Shown in pieces: positions 33,301 to 46,100 of a DNA stretch of 64,000 bases (positions within the stretch are counted from its first letter, which is position 1; each line of letters begins with the position of its first letter). Source of the stretch: Symbiodinium natans (Eukaryota; Sar; Dinophyceae; Suessiales; Symbiodiniaceae); the NCBI GenBank assembly GCA_905221605.1, contig CAJNDS010002096.1:491001-555000 (forward strand), in the 5' to 3' direction. Under the pieces are notes generated by a model. It was not told the origin of the DNA, did not search any database, and saw only the letters and a list, made by a program, of their open reading frames with translations. Made by a program: the position numbers and the translations under genes.

Positions 33301-36300
33301 AGGGTTGAGGGCTTAGGGCTCAAGGTTCACGGTTTGGGGTTTGCCAAACCCTGGGTCGGGGCGGCGGGAGGGGGGGCCAGAGGGAGGGCGGGGGGCAGGG
33401 GGGGGGGGGGGGGGGGGGGGGGGGGTGGCAGGTGGGGCAGGTTTTGACAACCTATACCTTCGGCCCGAGACCTCAACGGATCAGGAGCGAGGGCCACCAC
33501 CAATCACTAGCATCAGCAGCGACTCTTTATCAAAGGGGGCACAGCATAGATGGCATAGACAGCGTAGATTGTTCACGCGTTGCAGTGAGGGGCCACCCGG
33601 GTGCAGGCTGCATCTCAATGATCCCTTTGTGGTCCCTGCATGGTCCAGGGCTTTCCCCAGCACCCAAGGGCCAGGCTGGAACCAGACCAGCTGTATTATT
33701 TATGTTCGGTGCGCGTTTGTTGATGCGCTTTGACACGAAACCCATGAAGCGACCCTGCACGAGCACCATCGTATGCATTGCGTTGCCTTGTAGCAGGGCC
33801 AGCAGCCCATGGCCACAAGCTGCAACTGCTTAAGGGAGCCCCCTCCTCTAGGAATGCTCAGGGACGCTTTAAAGCTTGCTGACAGACGAGAGGAGTCTTG
33901 GAAATTCTTAGAGGTCCTGCGAAAGCCTCGCACAAACACGAGGAGACAACGATATGGCCCTACACCTGGACTCTTGCCATGTAAAGCCTTTCCTCAGTTC
34001 TCTGTGCCTCCCCAATGCTGAACAAAAAATTGAACACGGTCAGGTACTATCAGAAGGCTAGATAGTTCCTAGGCGCTCGCAGAGCCGGGGTGCAACAATA
34101 TTGCAAGCAACTGCATCTCATGGTAGATCCTTGGATACTCCGCAGTACGTGGTCCTTTTCAGATGTATTGAGGATTCATCCGACAGCCGGCCATTTCATT
34201 GCCGAGCACTACGTGATGGATGGTATTCCCCTTGTCAGAAGAGCATTTGTTGTCATAGTGGCACCTTAGACGGTTTGCAAAGTAGGTCAAGCACGACATG
34301 AGCTGACAGGTTTCACGGAGACGTATTCCTACTACGGGCCCTTGAACCTGTTGACTTACAATGCGCTGCCCTCGGTGGACAGGTCCTTGGGTGGTTTTGA
34401 AGTGTGCCTTAGGGCTGTCGCCGCAATTGCAGGTTGGCTACCACAACGAGCACCACGACTTCCCGAACGTGGCGTGGGGCAACCTCCCAAAGGCGCCTCC
34501 ACCAAGCCTCCGGAGTTATCCAGTACTGCCATTATGTGGAGAGATGTGGAGGGACTGTAGCGACTGGAACGGCTAAAGCATCTTTTGGAAAGAGTTTGCT
34601 TTCGCGCTTTCTTCACGAGAGCGCCTGGCAATCTATGAACTTCTGAACGAGATGCATGCACTGCACCATCTACAGGTAGTGACTCAGAACTCGACAAAGC
34701 TTCAACCGATAAGTGGCCTGTCAGTGTGCTCTGATCTATCTGATTTTTGCTTCAACCTTTTGGTTAGGTGAACACAGGCTGAACAGGATTCATCTGCAGA
34801 ATTTAGCCAAATGAAGCGCGGGGGCATCCTGTCGAATTTGATTCAGGACCCGAGCATCAAAGGGAGCCTCATTTACGGTTGGGCGATTTCACTCGGACTG
34901 GCATCTTATAGCATGAAACATAGTGAAGCACTAATTTTTGCAAAGTCTGTACAGGCCATCGATGAACGTCTATGTGACACCCTCAGGCTTGAGGCGAAGT
35001 CTTGGCATGACGTTGGAGTTGCCAGCGCAAGCGCTCACCAAAGGGTCCACTTCGACTGCTGGCCGCTGCTGGCCTCACCCCCTTGTGAAGGTTTCCTCCA
35101 GTTTGTGTCATAGAGGGTGAACAAGCAAGGCCTCGTGTGTGCCAGAGTCTGGTAGGTAAAACGGGCAAGACTTCGTCCCACAGTTTTCCTTTTTCAAGTT
35201 CACGACCAAAAACCCTTCTCAAATTTAGGCTAAAATGAGGAGCTTATGAAGGGCCGCAGGCAATACAATCAATACTAAGAGCCCACGATTTTTTTGCGAA
35301 GTCATGAACCCCGAGGCTGCGATGAAAAACCATGAAAAACCCAAATCTCTGAACTTGGCACATTCGAAAGCTTGTGCACAAACATGCATTTTGCATCAAC
35401 CGTCCGCAGGCTCCTTGAGTCCGGAAAATTTGTGAGCCAAGCCCATTGCTGCGCCGTGATCCGCTATTCAGGATTAGTAGACGCCCAAGGGCCCATCTCA
35501 ACCACGTAACATCAAGGGCTTTTGGACTGGCTTCAGTACTATTTAATGGATTCGTGAAACGAGCGCGCAAAAACCCTTACGAGTTAGTACTGTCAGTGGG
35601 GCTTTTCGCACCTCCGTTGATAATTCCCAAGCTGTTGGCAAGGAATGCATGCAAGGCACAGATGCATGCGAAGTTGGTTCTTTAACTTCAAGGCAAAGGA
35701 TGCGTTGCAAAATGTTCGTGCAAAATCAATTCAGTGTTCTTGCAAGAAAACAAGGCAAAAGCGCAAGCCCAAAACGCAAGGTTACTTAGCAACAGATTGT
35801 GCAAGCTACCCTCCACAGGCCGCGCTGGACAGCCAGCCGAAGGGAAAACAGATGGGAGAAGGCTGGTTGGCCACAACAGCACTGAAACCTCGTGAGCACT
35901 TTGCGCACATTTTCCTGCCGACGCCAACAATCGAGACGTGTCGGAATTCACTTTCCAATGGAAGTCGTCCAGCTTGGTCAGTCATATATACAAATCAGTC
36001 TGAAAAGTCATCTATTGCCCAGCTTGCTACCAGTAAAAGTCTTAAGATCAAGCGGCAGGGCACATGGGCTCATGCCAGTTGTCAAAGGACTGTAACTGAT
36101 GGCGAAATTCGCAGCGCTGAAATGTTGTTGCTGTTGAGTTTTGGAGTGCTTGGTGCTTTGTGTCTTGATCCCTGCTTGGTGCCCCTTTGTTGGTTGCGTC
36201 TTCAGCGGCTCTAACAACAGTATAGCCGTATATAACTTTGAACCATGGGCTCAGGTACGAGACATGGCCCCAGAATTTTACGACGATTTACCCAGATGCA

Positions 36301-36569
36301 ATTCTTGGTTGCCTTCTCAGAAACAATATCTGGAGACTGGCCTGCCATGTGCTTCGGCCAAGCTGCTCCCATGTTCTTGCGCGTTAACAAGAGACCCGAT
36401 GCCGCGTGCGAGGTTCGGCACGCTGCTCAGATACATCTTTGATGACACCATCTCACCGTACAGTCGTGTCAAAAGAAGTGCCAAAAAGAAAGCGCCAGCG
36501 ACTCAATTGCCGATGCTCTTCGGTAGCAGGCTTGCAAGATGGCCGAAGTTGAAACCCATTGACAAGTGA
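30381..36569 (+). CDS. Sphingolipid delta-4 (dihydroceramide) desaturase, multi-exon
   Basis: This membrane di-iron enzyme of the endoplasmic reticulum converts dihydroceramide to ceramide. Exons: 30610-30660 (ANHSLFLAIHEL); 30754-30897 (AHNLG..NLPIAVPS); 31815-31840 (TQALRYHME); 32012 to about 32065 (HHRYQGQDGVDTDVPTRLEG); 32420 to about 32455 (AVFMFLQIFFYA); 34173-34222 (IHPTAGHFIAEHYVMD); 34310-34362 (FTETYSYYGPLNLLTYN); 34433-34492 (VGYHNEHHDFPNVAWG); 36255-36307 (VRDMAPEFYDDLPRCNS); 36413-36569 (FGTLLRYIFDDTISPYSR to the stop). The histidine boxes HELAH, HMEHH and HNEHH are intact. Donors are GT, GC and GA. 30381-30410 (VLFQIFMAWS) is a tentative earlier exon. The N-terminus and one or two exons between 32455 and 34173 were not found. 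About 25 residues after HNLG in exon 2 are unusual. Confidence 0.92.
33203..33330 (+). repeat. Interstitial telomere-like repeat in desaturase intron
   Basis: GGGTTTAGGGTTTAGGG followed by degenerate GGTTTATGG, GGTTTGGGG and GGGTTCAGGG words. This is the clearest of several TTTAGGG-like tracts (others near 50300, 51538 and 52088). Confidence 0.85.
33398..33425 (+). repeat. Poly-G run of 28
   Basis: An uninterrupted G28 tract inside a G-rich segment (33355-33440) in a desaturase intron, with strong G-quadruplex potential. Confidence 0.9.
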
Positions 36570-39500
36570 CTTCATGCGACTTTGCAGGTGAGATGCTTCG
36601 CTGCTTCACCACGGCCTCTCCTTCATTGAGAGCACACCATGTCACAGGTGAAAGACATTGAAAGACATTGTAAGGTGTCACAAAATTATGCTAACAGCTG
36701 CTAACAAGCATAGTAGGCCTTTCCCGTATCTGCAACTGATTGCCTCCTAATGGGCAACCTTAGGCCAAAGAGGTTGTCCGTAGTCTCCGCTTGTCGGTCT
36801 GCATTATTCTGCATTGCCTGATAAGGATAAGCTTTCATCAGCGCAACGTGAAAGCAAGGCATACTTGTGTTGACCGGGTTCGCCCGAGTAGCCTTCGTCT
36901 GGTGCCACTTGTACGACAGCGGCTGGTACCTACCCACGGGCCCTGCCAGCACGGCTGCCACGACAACAAATGTTGTCACAGACTTTGCATGCATACTGTC
37001 TCAGGCCAGCTCGGAAAAATGAAGTTCCTTTGCTACAGTTGCACAGCTGGATAGAAGTGAATTCGCAGCGGTTCGGTCATTGTTCAGATTCGGCGTGAGA
37101 AAGACTGCTTCATTAATCCTGAGCTGAGCCGGCTGGCGCGCATTCTTCGTGGAAAGCGCGAGGCTGTGTGCCAACTGATTTTCCATCTGCCCACTTGAGT
37201 TTGGAACGCCAAGCGCGGCAGACGCGAGCATCGTGGTTCACCTCTGATTTTCTTCAGCAGCTGGCTTCAGACACCTCTCGATTCATTATCTATTGAGACC
37301 AGGGCTCGATGGTCTAAATATGTCTAAATAGCTGCCCTTCTCTGAATCCTTGGCTGCCTGCCGTCGTTCAAAGACTGGTCATCAGCAATGTGTGGAAAAA
37401 TAGGCAAGCAGCTTTTTGAACAATGGTGTGGGGTGGTTGCGGGTCAGATTGCAGATTATCTCAGAGCTACGGGTTTCAAGGGTTGTTGGCTGACGTTCAC
37501 TTGCAGAGCACGTGACACATGGTCGTTGCAAGCTAAATGGCTGCGCTGGAATGTGCTGGATCCATAATTGAATCCGGCCGGCTTTAACGGATTCTCGCAC
37601 ATGCTTCATGAGTTACCAGGCAGGACACTTTCCTCATGTTCGAAAGTGACTGCTCATGGTCTCAGCACGTCTGGAGGTCAGTTTATTCACGACCAGCTGT
37701 CTCTGCATCCGGAGCAACCTGTGACGGTTGTAAACTATCAACAAGCTATCAGGTCCGCACCTTCCCTGGCTCGGCAGCCGGTCACGCAAGGCAGGTCATT
37801 TCTGGTGTCAACATTGTTGCCGACTGCCTAGCAATGCCTAGCATGGACAGTACATCAAGTACCATGGTCGAAAGAAATGCAACCGACCAAGCAAGAAAAG
37901 GAGGCAAAAAGGATGGCAAGGAAGTGAGCAAACATGACAACAGAACACTGCGATACATTAAGTCATCAAGCGAAGCAGAGGGGATCAACGATCACGAAAG
38001 ATGGAAGTTCCTACACCTAAACAGAAACACGGCAGTAAGAATTGAAAAAAGTGGGCAGGAGGCTTGACAAGCGAAGCAAGAGGCAGCTGTTGAAGAGCTG
38101 GGCACAAACAGTTAGCAGGCGTCTACCTTGCCGATGGTCAACATCCCAGAGAAGACAAGAGAACAACTCTATAGGAAATTCATGGATATCCTGAGGCCCC
38201 TTAATTGCTGAATAAAGCATAGTGCCCAGCATCCGTGCACGCTCGCGGCACCAGCCTGCCGAAGGATTCTGTCGCATGTAACATGCAGCATCTGGTGGGT
38301 CTCTTGTTCACCTTGCTGGTTTCATACAGCATGAGACGACACAATGCTTCATCTGCCAGTTGCAAATTGACACATGGTCAAGACTGCATTCGTCCACAGG
38401 CCATCCAGTACAACTGCCAGACCGCCTGCCGGCGACAGCCCGGGCCCATTGTATCCCATTGTGCACCACAGAGCGTGCAGCACTCATGGATGTTTAGACG
38501 CCTGCGGAGGTTGCCGAGTCAGGCATCTAGCAGTCAAGTGAGAAATTAAAACCATTATCACAACTCGCAGACAAGTATATAACATGACCTTCCCCCCTCC
38601 CGCCATGATCTTCGCCTTGTGGTTTCAATCCCTTTTTCGGATGTGACAGAAGTGTTTCACACTGCAACTCCCGATGTAAAAGATGTTTCCTGCTCAGCAT
38701 GTTCAGTCATTTATGGGAACCGAGGCGAAGACCGGTCAAACACAAGAACAAACAGGGCAGATTCATACTCTTTGGACGAAGCCTGTGACGGGCACTTGAA
38801 TGCTTCAGCAGGTCTAGTAGCTCGGGCAAACCTGCATGCAACACAAAATGAGCTTCGTTTCCTGGAGCGGCGGAGCGGTTTGAAGTGGCCACGTCTAAAG
38901 AGATGCGAAATGCTTGTGCTCGAATCTCACAGCACGAAAGATGCGTGTAAGATTCGAGCACGAAGAGTGACGTGTCGGGTCTGATGAAAGCTGGTTGAGG
39001 TCAAAAGGTGGGTCCGGCCTTCACTTTCGCTTTGGAAGTCAGATTCCGACACAGATATGCGGCAGGTAAGCCTTCCTGAAGCCAGCAAGCCGTGACATCA
39101 CACTTCACTGGGTGTGGGTTGTAGCGCAGGGCCTCATTAACTCATGGTGCTTTCCTTTTATTTCGGTTAGTGCCGGTGCGGCCGTTCGTTTGCTTGATGG
39201 TGGAAGAGTGCCCCAACTGAGGAGGATGTACCGCCTTAAGAAGCAGTCAAGGAGCTGGTGCAGCTAGCAGCCCAGGTGACTGCTGCCAAAATAGCTTGGG
39301 GAACTGCCGGCGGTCAAGGAAATCTGATGAAAGTTAGACAGGAATCCGAATTTTTAGGAGTTCCAGCAATGCTGTAAACATGCTAAAGTAGCAAAAATGA
39401 CAAGCAGTTAAATAGTAAAAGAGGACAATCCTGGCTCAACCTGCACAGATCGGTTTTCGAGATGCAAACTGCATATTGTCGCGGAATCCTAGTGAAATTG

Positions 39501-42500
39501 AAGACGACCCAAGGAATCGCAAAAAAGAGCGCGCATGTTGCATGCCGAGGGGTCGGAAACCCTTTCGAGAATGAAAGAGAAAACATGAATCCTTACAGGA
39601 GGCTCCCGAAGTGCATGGCTCCGTGCCGCGCGCATATCGAAAATCTACCTGTGCAGGTTGAGCCAGGTTGCACTGTTCTGCTAAAAATCTTAAGTCTTAC
39701 GGGTTTCTGGATTCTATTTAACTTAAAACAAGGTTTCCTCGACCCCCCCGCTTTGCATCTCGAAAACGCAACACTGCATGTCGAACGCCGCCATCCCCAA
39801 GTCACAGACACGTCACAGACACGCCACCCTCCGCCACGGGATCCAGGCCAAGGCAATGTCCTCCCTTTTCCAACGCACGGCCATGTTGCCAGAATACTGC
39901 ATGGCATGCTTACAATCGACGTACCTCAATTTCGTCGTCAGTGCACTAGCGGCTCTAGCGTTAAGAAAACCCTTGCAATAGAGCCACACGCTGGCTGCCT
40001 CACTGGGACTTCTCAAGTAGGCCTGGCACTGGCAGAACTTTAAATGTTCAATCTGTCCCAGTCCAAAAAGACTCGGAATTTCCCATTTCCCAAACCCCAA
40101 TTTCCAAACCCTGAGCCGATAAGAGGACAATTCGAGCGTCTCGACATGTCTTAGCAAACCGAAGGTTGTGAAGTATGTCTCACAGCCTGGAGGAGGGTTC
40201 CAAACCGCCAACCCGAAACCAACACGCATGTCTCAGACCACCAAACCACAAACTCCAAACCCCCAAAAACCCCGAACCTCACTCACATCACCACGCGGGA
40301 GGAGTGGGGTGGGAGCCTGCCTGTCAAGGTCAGGAAAACTTGCTTTGGGCCTTCGTTGTACTTGCTAGCATGGTCTAGCTAGTCGGCCCGGCTTTATGAC
40401 GTCCATGAAGTTCGTGTCTGACTGGAGCTACTGAGGTTGAAGGCTGGAGAAGGGTGCAGGATCAATTCTTCAAAGGCGAATGCAGTGCAACTTTCGTGTG
40501 TACTAGCAGCCCTAGCGGCCCTAGCATCTTCTTTGGCCCATGGTTGCAACTATTGGAGGTTGGCCACCCTTGCCAGATGGTTGGATACGCGTGATATCAC
40601 GGTCGACTGGGAAGGCGATGTTGTTTACGTGCACTTGACATTCACTAATGAGGGGCGCAATCAATGGGGCCTGGCTATCAGGTTTTCTTTGTCGACCAAA
40701 ATGGAGGTGGAGTTGGGCAGATGGAGCTTCCACGGGACACTCAAGATTGAAATGCTGCAGCGGCTTCAATAGGGCAATTCCGCTTTAAAGGTTTGGCATA
40801 CACAAGCTGGTTTTTGACGAACTAGCTGACATGTGTGTGTGACAAACGAGCTAGACTCGGACAGACTGCAAGGCTCTTGCATGCTATTATCCGAGATCTC
40901 GGTGAGAGTCGTTGTGAGTGCGCAGGAGACGGCATCCAGCCTGCCCGATGCAGCAACTCCCAGATTGGGTTCAGGTTGAGGATCGCCGCAAGGAGACTGC
41001 AAGTACTCTGAACGAACAGACACAGGGGTTTGACCATCTTGAGACCCTGCCAGCGTGGTGCATCAAAGACAATTCCGAGGCTTCCGCAACATTCGCGCTT
41101 AACATTTGTTTGCGAAACTGGTTGGCCAATGGCCCATACCTGTTGGACAAGGAAAGTGCGTCTCCACTGAGCTTCCTACACTCATGTCGGGCTGAGTTTG
41201 AGGGAACTTGCGCTGTTACATGTTGTTCGGTTCACGCTGCTGTGTCGGAATCGCATCGATCTGAAGCTTGAAACGTGCCCCCTCCTTGAATCCCTGGGTG
41301 CCCCCCCCCTTGATGTTGATTGGTGGACGTGCCTCCTAACCGACCAACGTACAACATGTCCAATTACCTTGCTACCATCAGAGTGGCCGTGAAAACAAGT
41401 CATGCTAGCTCGCGAGCAAATTTGATTCCAATCTTGACACGGGTCAGGCCAGCGTTGCAGTTCTCTCCAGTTGTAGACTTGGGGGAAACGGCAGGGTTCG
41501 ACGGCAATTTTACCTGTGCGAAGCAGCTGGGGCCTGCATTGCTGTTGTTCTGGAAGCTTTTGCACATACACCAGAATGGAATTCGCTGGAGCAAACCTTC
41601 GATGATCTTTCCGGCTGTGCCCCTTTGGTTTTGATGCATTAAGAATACAATGCGAAACATCAACAGAACCAGCATCTGTTCACAGCAACTTGTGTGTATT
41701 GCTTAAGACATTTTCTATTGGTTGGCAATATTGAGAGGCTGGGCCACTTTCTACACAAGAATACGGGTGTTGTAATTTGGGAGAACACCCATCTAGTTGT
41801 GTGCTACAGCTAAGGCGGAAAACTGTAGCCGCTACATGTTCAAGACGGGGGAAGTCATTACTCCATACGCAGTGGACGCCTACAGCTACTCGCTCAATCG
41901 GTCATACCAGTTTGGAAAGAATGTTGTGTTGGCAACCTGTATTGGGCCTTCCTTCGGGAGGCAGACGTTATCAGCGGGATCGCTCCCGCTGTTGGTACCA
42001 TCCGTGCTTGGTTGCTTTGGCTGCTCGAAATTTTCTTCTTTGTGGCTGTACCTGTTCTCGTTTTCTGCCAATGTCATTGGTACAGAGCCCAAATATTTTG
42101 GGTGCTAAGCCGGTAGTGATCTGTCCTTGAGCAAACAAGCAAACCTCGTCGGGCAGGCTGCTTGTGTTTTCAGAAAAAGACGACCCCCCGGAGGGCTTGA
42201 AAATCACAGAAGCAGCCTTGGAGACGTGTGATGTTTGCCTGCCGCGCCCGAGGAGCTCCTCGTCCAATACACCCAGGTGCACGGCAAAAGCTCCAGAGAC
42301 TGGGAACACCTGCTTGTAGCAATCCGCGAGCGTTTCGTCCATCAGTACAAGCAGCACTGGAGAATAGGGGCTTGCCATGATTTGCATCTCGACTTCCGCA
42401 ACAAACCAAGCAGCCCAAGCCGTTGCCGATGGGCCAAAGCTTGCCTTTCAGCGCGTAAACGCCGTGAAAGACCACCAAGAGCTTGTGCAGCTTCTGAGTC

Positions 42501-43153
42501 AAAATCGCATGCCGTCCTCATCCCTTGCGTTTTGAGTTTTTGCAAAGAGGTGGACCAGGTACTTTGTGGCAGTTTCCACCATGCACTTGTGCGAAATATT
42601 TGGTGTTGCATGATTTACAAGGGGATAAGGGGGTTGCGATTAGGGTACTGTAATCTCCCCAGAAAGCAGCCTTCAGCTTTGGCGGGTTTGTGTGACTGTT
42701 TCGTTTCTTTGCGGCTAGAGTCGGCTAGAGTGCGAGGGTTGGGGGGTCAAGCGGTCAAAAGAGTTACTCTGCGTCTCTGTGTTCGTTTCCGGCACAGTAA
42801 ACGCGTGCTGCGACACAGCCTGCCAGCCTGCCAGTCGAAATAATGTACTCTTGTCGGCATGGTCGAGTTGACCATGCGTATCCGTGCGTAGAAGGCTTTC
42901 CTTGCTAGAGCATAGACTGGCATAGACATGCAGATCAGCGGTGCAGGGTGGACTCCACCTCCCTGTGCTCGTGTGCGTCAGCCCGTTCATGAGCAACCTA
43001 GCACAGGTCATGAAGTGCCGGCTTCCATGCTAAGGCGGAATGGTTGCACACTATCTTCGTTTAGCCCGTTTCATGCCACAGGTCACTATTGCCGTGTTTT
43101 CTTCCCGCAGGCTCGAAGACCATGGCAGAATGTTCCCCTCTTGACCTGTAGCC
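36570..43153. other. 6.6 kb with only weak ORFs
   Basis: Open frames without domains occur at minus 36701-36994 (starting MHAKSVTTFVVVAAVLAG, signal-peptide-like), minus 37001-37231, plus 37636-38067, plus 38235-38549, plus 39462-40043, plus 40918-41271 and both strands of 41971-42843. Some may be exons of unfamiliar genes. None is supported by a family motif or a consistent splice chain. Confidence 0.35.
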
Positions 43154-46100
43154 ATGCTATCGCCTTGGAGCGTGCTATTCGGGGTAGTCTTCCAGCATGC
43201 GCTGGCCTCAACAGTGCACTGCAACGCCAGTGATGCCAGTCTTGCTGTGGCTGAGAGCATGGAGTGCACGGACTCCTGGCGACGCAGTGCTGATGGAGAC
43301 AACGTCCTTGCCGTGGAGCTTTTACAAACCCACATCAGTTTCTCCAGCAAGGTCTCCGAGGTCTCCGTCCAACTGCCGTCACCACAGATTCTTCGCCTAG
43401 CAGGCGGCAGTGTGTCTTTGGTATGTTTCCTTTTGCTTCTAAATCTTGGCCAAGTAGACACGCTGGTGAGTGCGGCTATTTTCTTAGATCTGTTCATGAC
43501 AACGATCCTTACCCCAGTGGCGCCGACGCTTACGCCAAGCTACCAACTTATTGCACTGCTCACGAGCTCCAAGAACGTCGTCACTTGCCTGATCGCACCC
43601 TTCGCTGGCCGTTTCATCGATGGAAATGAAGCGAAATCCATGCAGCTTGGGATGCTGTGCGCGATGCTATGCACTCTAGGCTTAGCAGTCGAAACTCGGT
43701 CGAAGGAGAGGTTGCATCAGGCTTGGAAACGTGATGAAAGCGACGAACTTTCAACTCTCTGGATATGACCCAGTGCAGAACTGCTGCGTGCTTTGCCCTT
43801 TCCAAGGTGAAGAACTACTGGTTCTGGCTAGCAATACGCTGTATCAGTGGATGCTCCACAGTGCCGTGGCTTTCAAATTAGGCCTGGATCATGCAGGCGG
43901 TCTTTTTGAAGATGTGCTCCTTGAAACTCGCATTGATGAAGCCCTGGTTGCAACTGCGGACACACACACACAACATGATGGACCTCAAATGAGGACGGAA
44001 CGCCATCCAGCCCGCTTTAATATAAATGGGCGGTTGTCTTGAAGCACATTTTCTGGTGCCATGTTTGCTTGTGGAGGGGATGGGGGGGGGGGGGGGCTGA
44101 TTTGCCTTTCTGACGGCGTTGCTGCTTTGGGGATAGGGTTTTTCCGTCCATGTAGCAAGGACAGCGCCCTCCTGGTCTTGTGGGACAGTGCAGAGCCGAC
44201 GTGGTTGGTAGTAGGTAGCGTTGGCCAAGGTGTCAAGTTGCAAAGCTGCCGTGATAAGGCAGCTATCGTCTGGGGCGGCTTTGCCCTTTGCAACCAACTG
44301 CATGCAGATGAGGTGCGAGGGGGCACAGGAGGACATACTAGTAGACTTTCAGCCTGGGCGTGAACCATCTGCCAACACAGGTCCCGCAAGATCCTTAAAC
44401 AAGCGCTTAAGGTTTCTACTTTAAAGATTCTCTAAGCACTTTCAGAGGCAATCTTCGCCCTGGACCCTGGGCCAGGCTCAAGCTCGCACCCAGGCGATGT
44501 CCATGGCAACGGCCGGCCTCTACGCGGGGGCCGCTTTGGCAGGGAAGGGGTCCGAAGGGCGATAATAAGAACTGGATTGTGAGGGTTGTGCAAACAAAAA
44601 GTGTTTTTTGTTGGGGGCGGGGGGGGAGGTCCCTATTATAGCATCTTCGTTTTGCCGCTAACCCCCCCCCATTTCATGGGTGTGCACATTTATGTTCCAC
44701 ATTGTTCCACTAATCAACTGGTTAGGCGCAAGGGCGCAAGGGTCATTGGAGGACCATTGCGGGGACATACCTGCATGCCGTCAGAATATGTCAGACTGCT
44801 TCATGCAAGCATCGCCCAGCTTGTCGAACATGTCCTTAATTAGGAGCAGCCCGGTAGCAAAAGGCATGTGGCCTGTAGGAATGTTCAATGTGAAAGAGCT
44901 CTTTGTGACTCGGCAGCTAGCTGTGTAGCCCACATCAAACATGGCATGTTCTATCCATGCTTTAGGCAGCAAGCAGGCGATCTGGGGTACAACCAGAGCC
45001 TATAGGTTGGGTATGGTTGGGTAACAAGATATTTTAAAGAAGACTACGTCAACATATGAAACAATCCTCCTCAGGGCTCCTATACTTACAACTACCCTGT
45101 TTGTATTGTTAGTGGTTTCTGTTGTATCTCCCGGAACAGCCTCAGGTTGTCCTTGGCCCACAGGCCCTGATGCTTTTTCAGGGTATAGTAGGGTGCCTTT
45201 TCAACAAGACCGCGCAGCTTCGTCAAGCCCGGTCTTGCCATCCTTCACCAGGGCTTCAAGGGCGTGGACCTTATTGGAGAACCCGGAGAGGGGTTGAAGG
45301 GACGGAGTCCTTTTTCCAGACATTTCGATGCAGAGGTAAAGATGGCTGCTACGCTGCGCATTCTTGTTCTTTGAGGTGTCCCTTCAGCTTGGTGCTCTGC
45401 GGAGCCTTGATTCCATACACTTAAGGCTCCCAGAGATACGAAGATGGGGTAAAGGTCACGAGTTGCCCTCGGTAGGTGCCCCAAGGGTTCGCAAAGCACT
45501 TTCTTCCCTTGAAGTCTGGTACTCCGAACAGACTCCTTTTAAGTTCTGCAGGTGGTTGGTATCACCTCCTCAGTTCCTCTCAGTCGGGCGGAGGGGGTTC
45601 TGATTAACAGCAGGGTTTCGGGTTAGCAAGGGTGAATAAAAGGGTTTTTTTGCATCCATCGCCAGGCTGGCGGTTGCTTCGTGGATGACACACGCCCCTT
45701 ATTCATTTTCCTCATGGCTGCGCAGATGTGCAACTTAGAGAATCCAGCAGACCAGTTTATCATCCGATCCTACAACACTCTCTAAGTATCCGTAAGTTGG
45801 TGCAACCATATTTCACTTGTTCTATTAAGTCCCAAGGTGATGCACGGCATGGTAACAGGTTCCACAGCAGATGCCAAAAAGAGCACCGAAACATCGAAGC
45901 ATCGACGCTGTTTTTTCATGACTAGGTCGGTTTCCCTAAGCTATATGCACTACAATGGGGGGCCCCTTAAAGAGGGACCATCATTTAGCAGATTCCCCAC
46001 ACAGATGAACAATTAAGTATAGTAAGCGTCATGCGGAGCAGAGCCTCAGTTTTTGCACTCCCCGGCTCTCTGAGTAGAGATTCATGTGGGGTTACGAGAA

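Noticed and set aside
35645-36214. 189-codon plus-strand ORF
   Set aside because: It lies wholly in the last large desaturase intron (34493-36254) and shows no domain.
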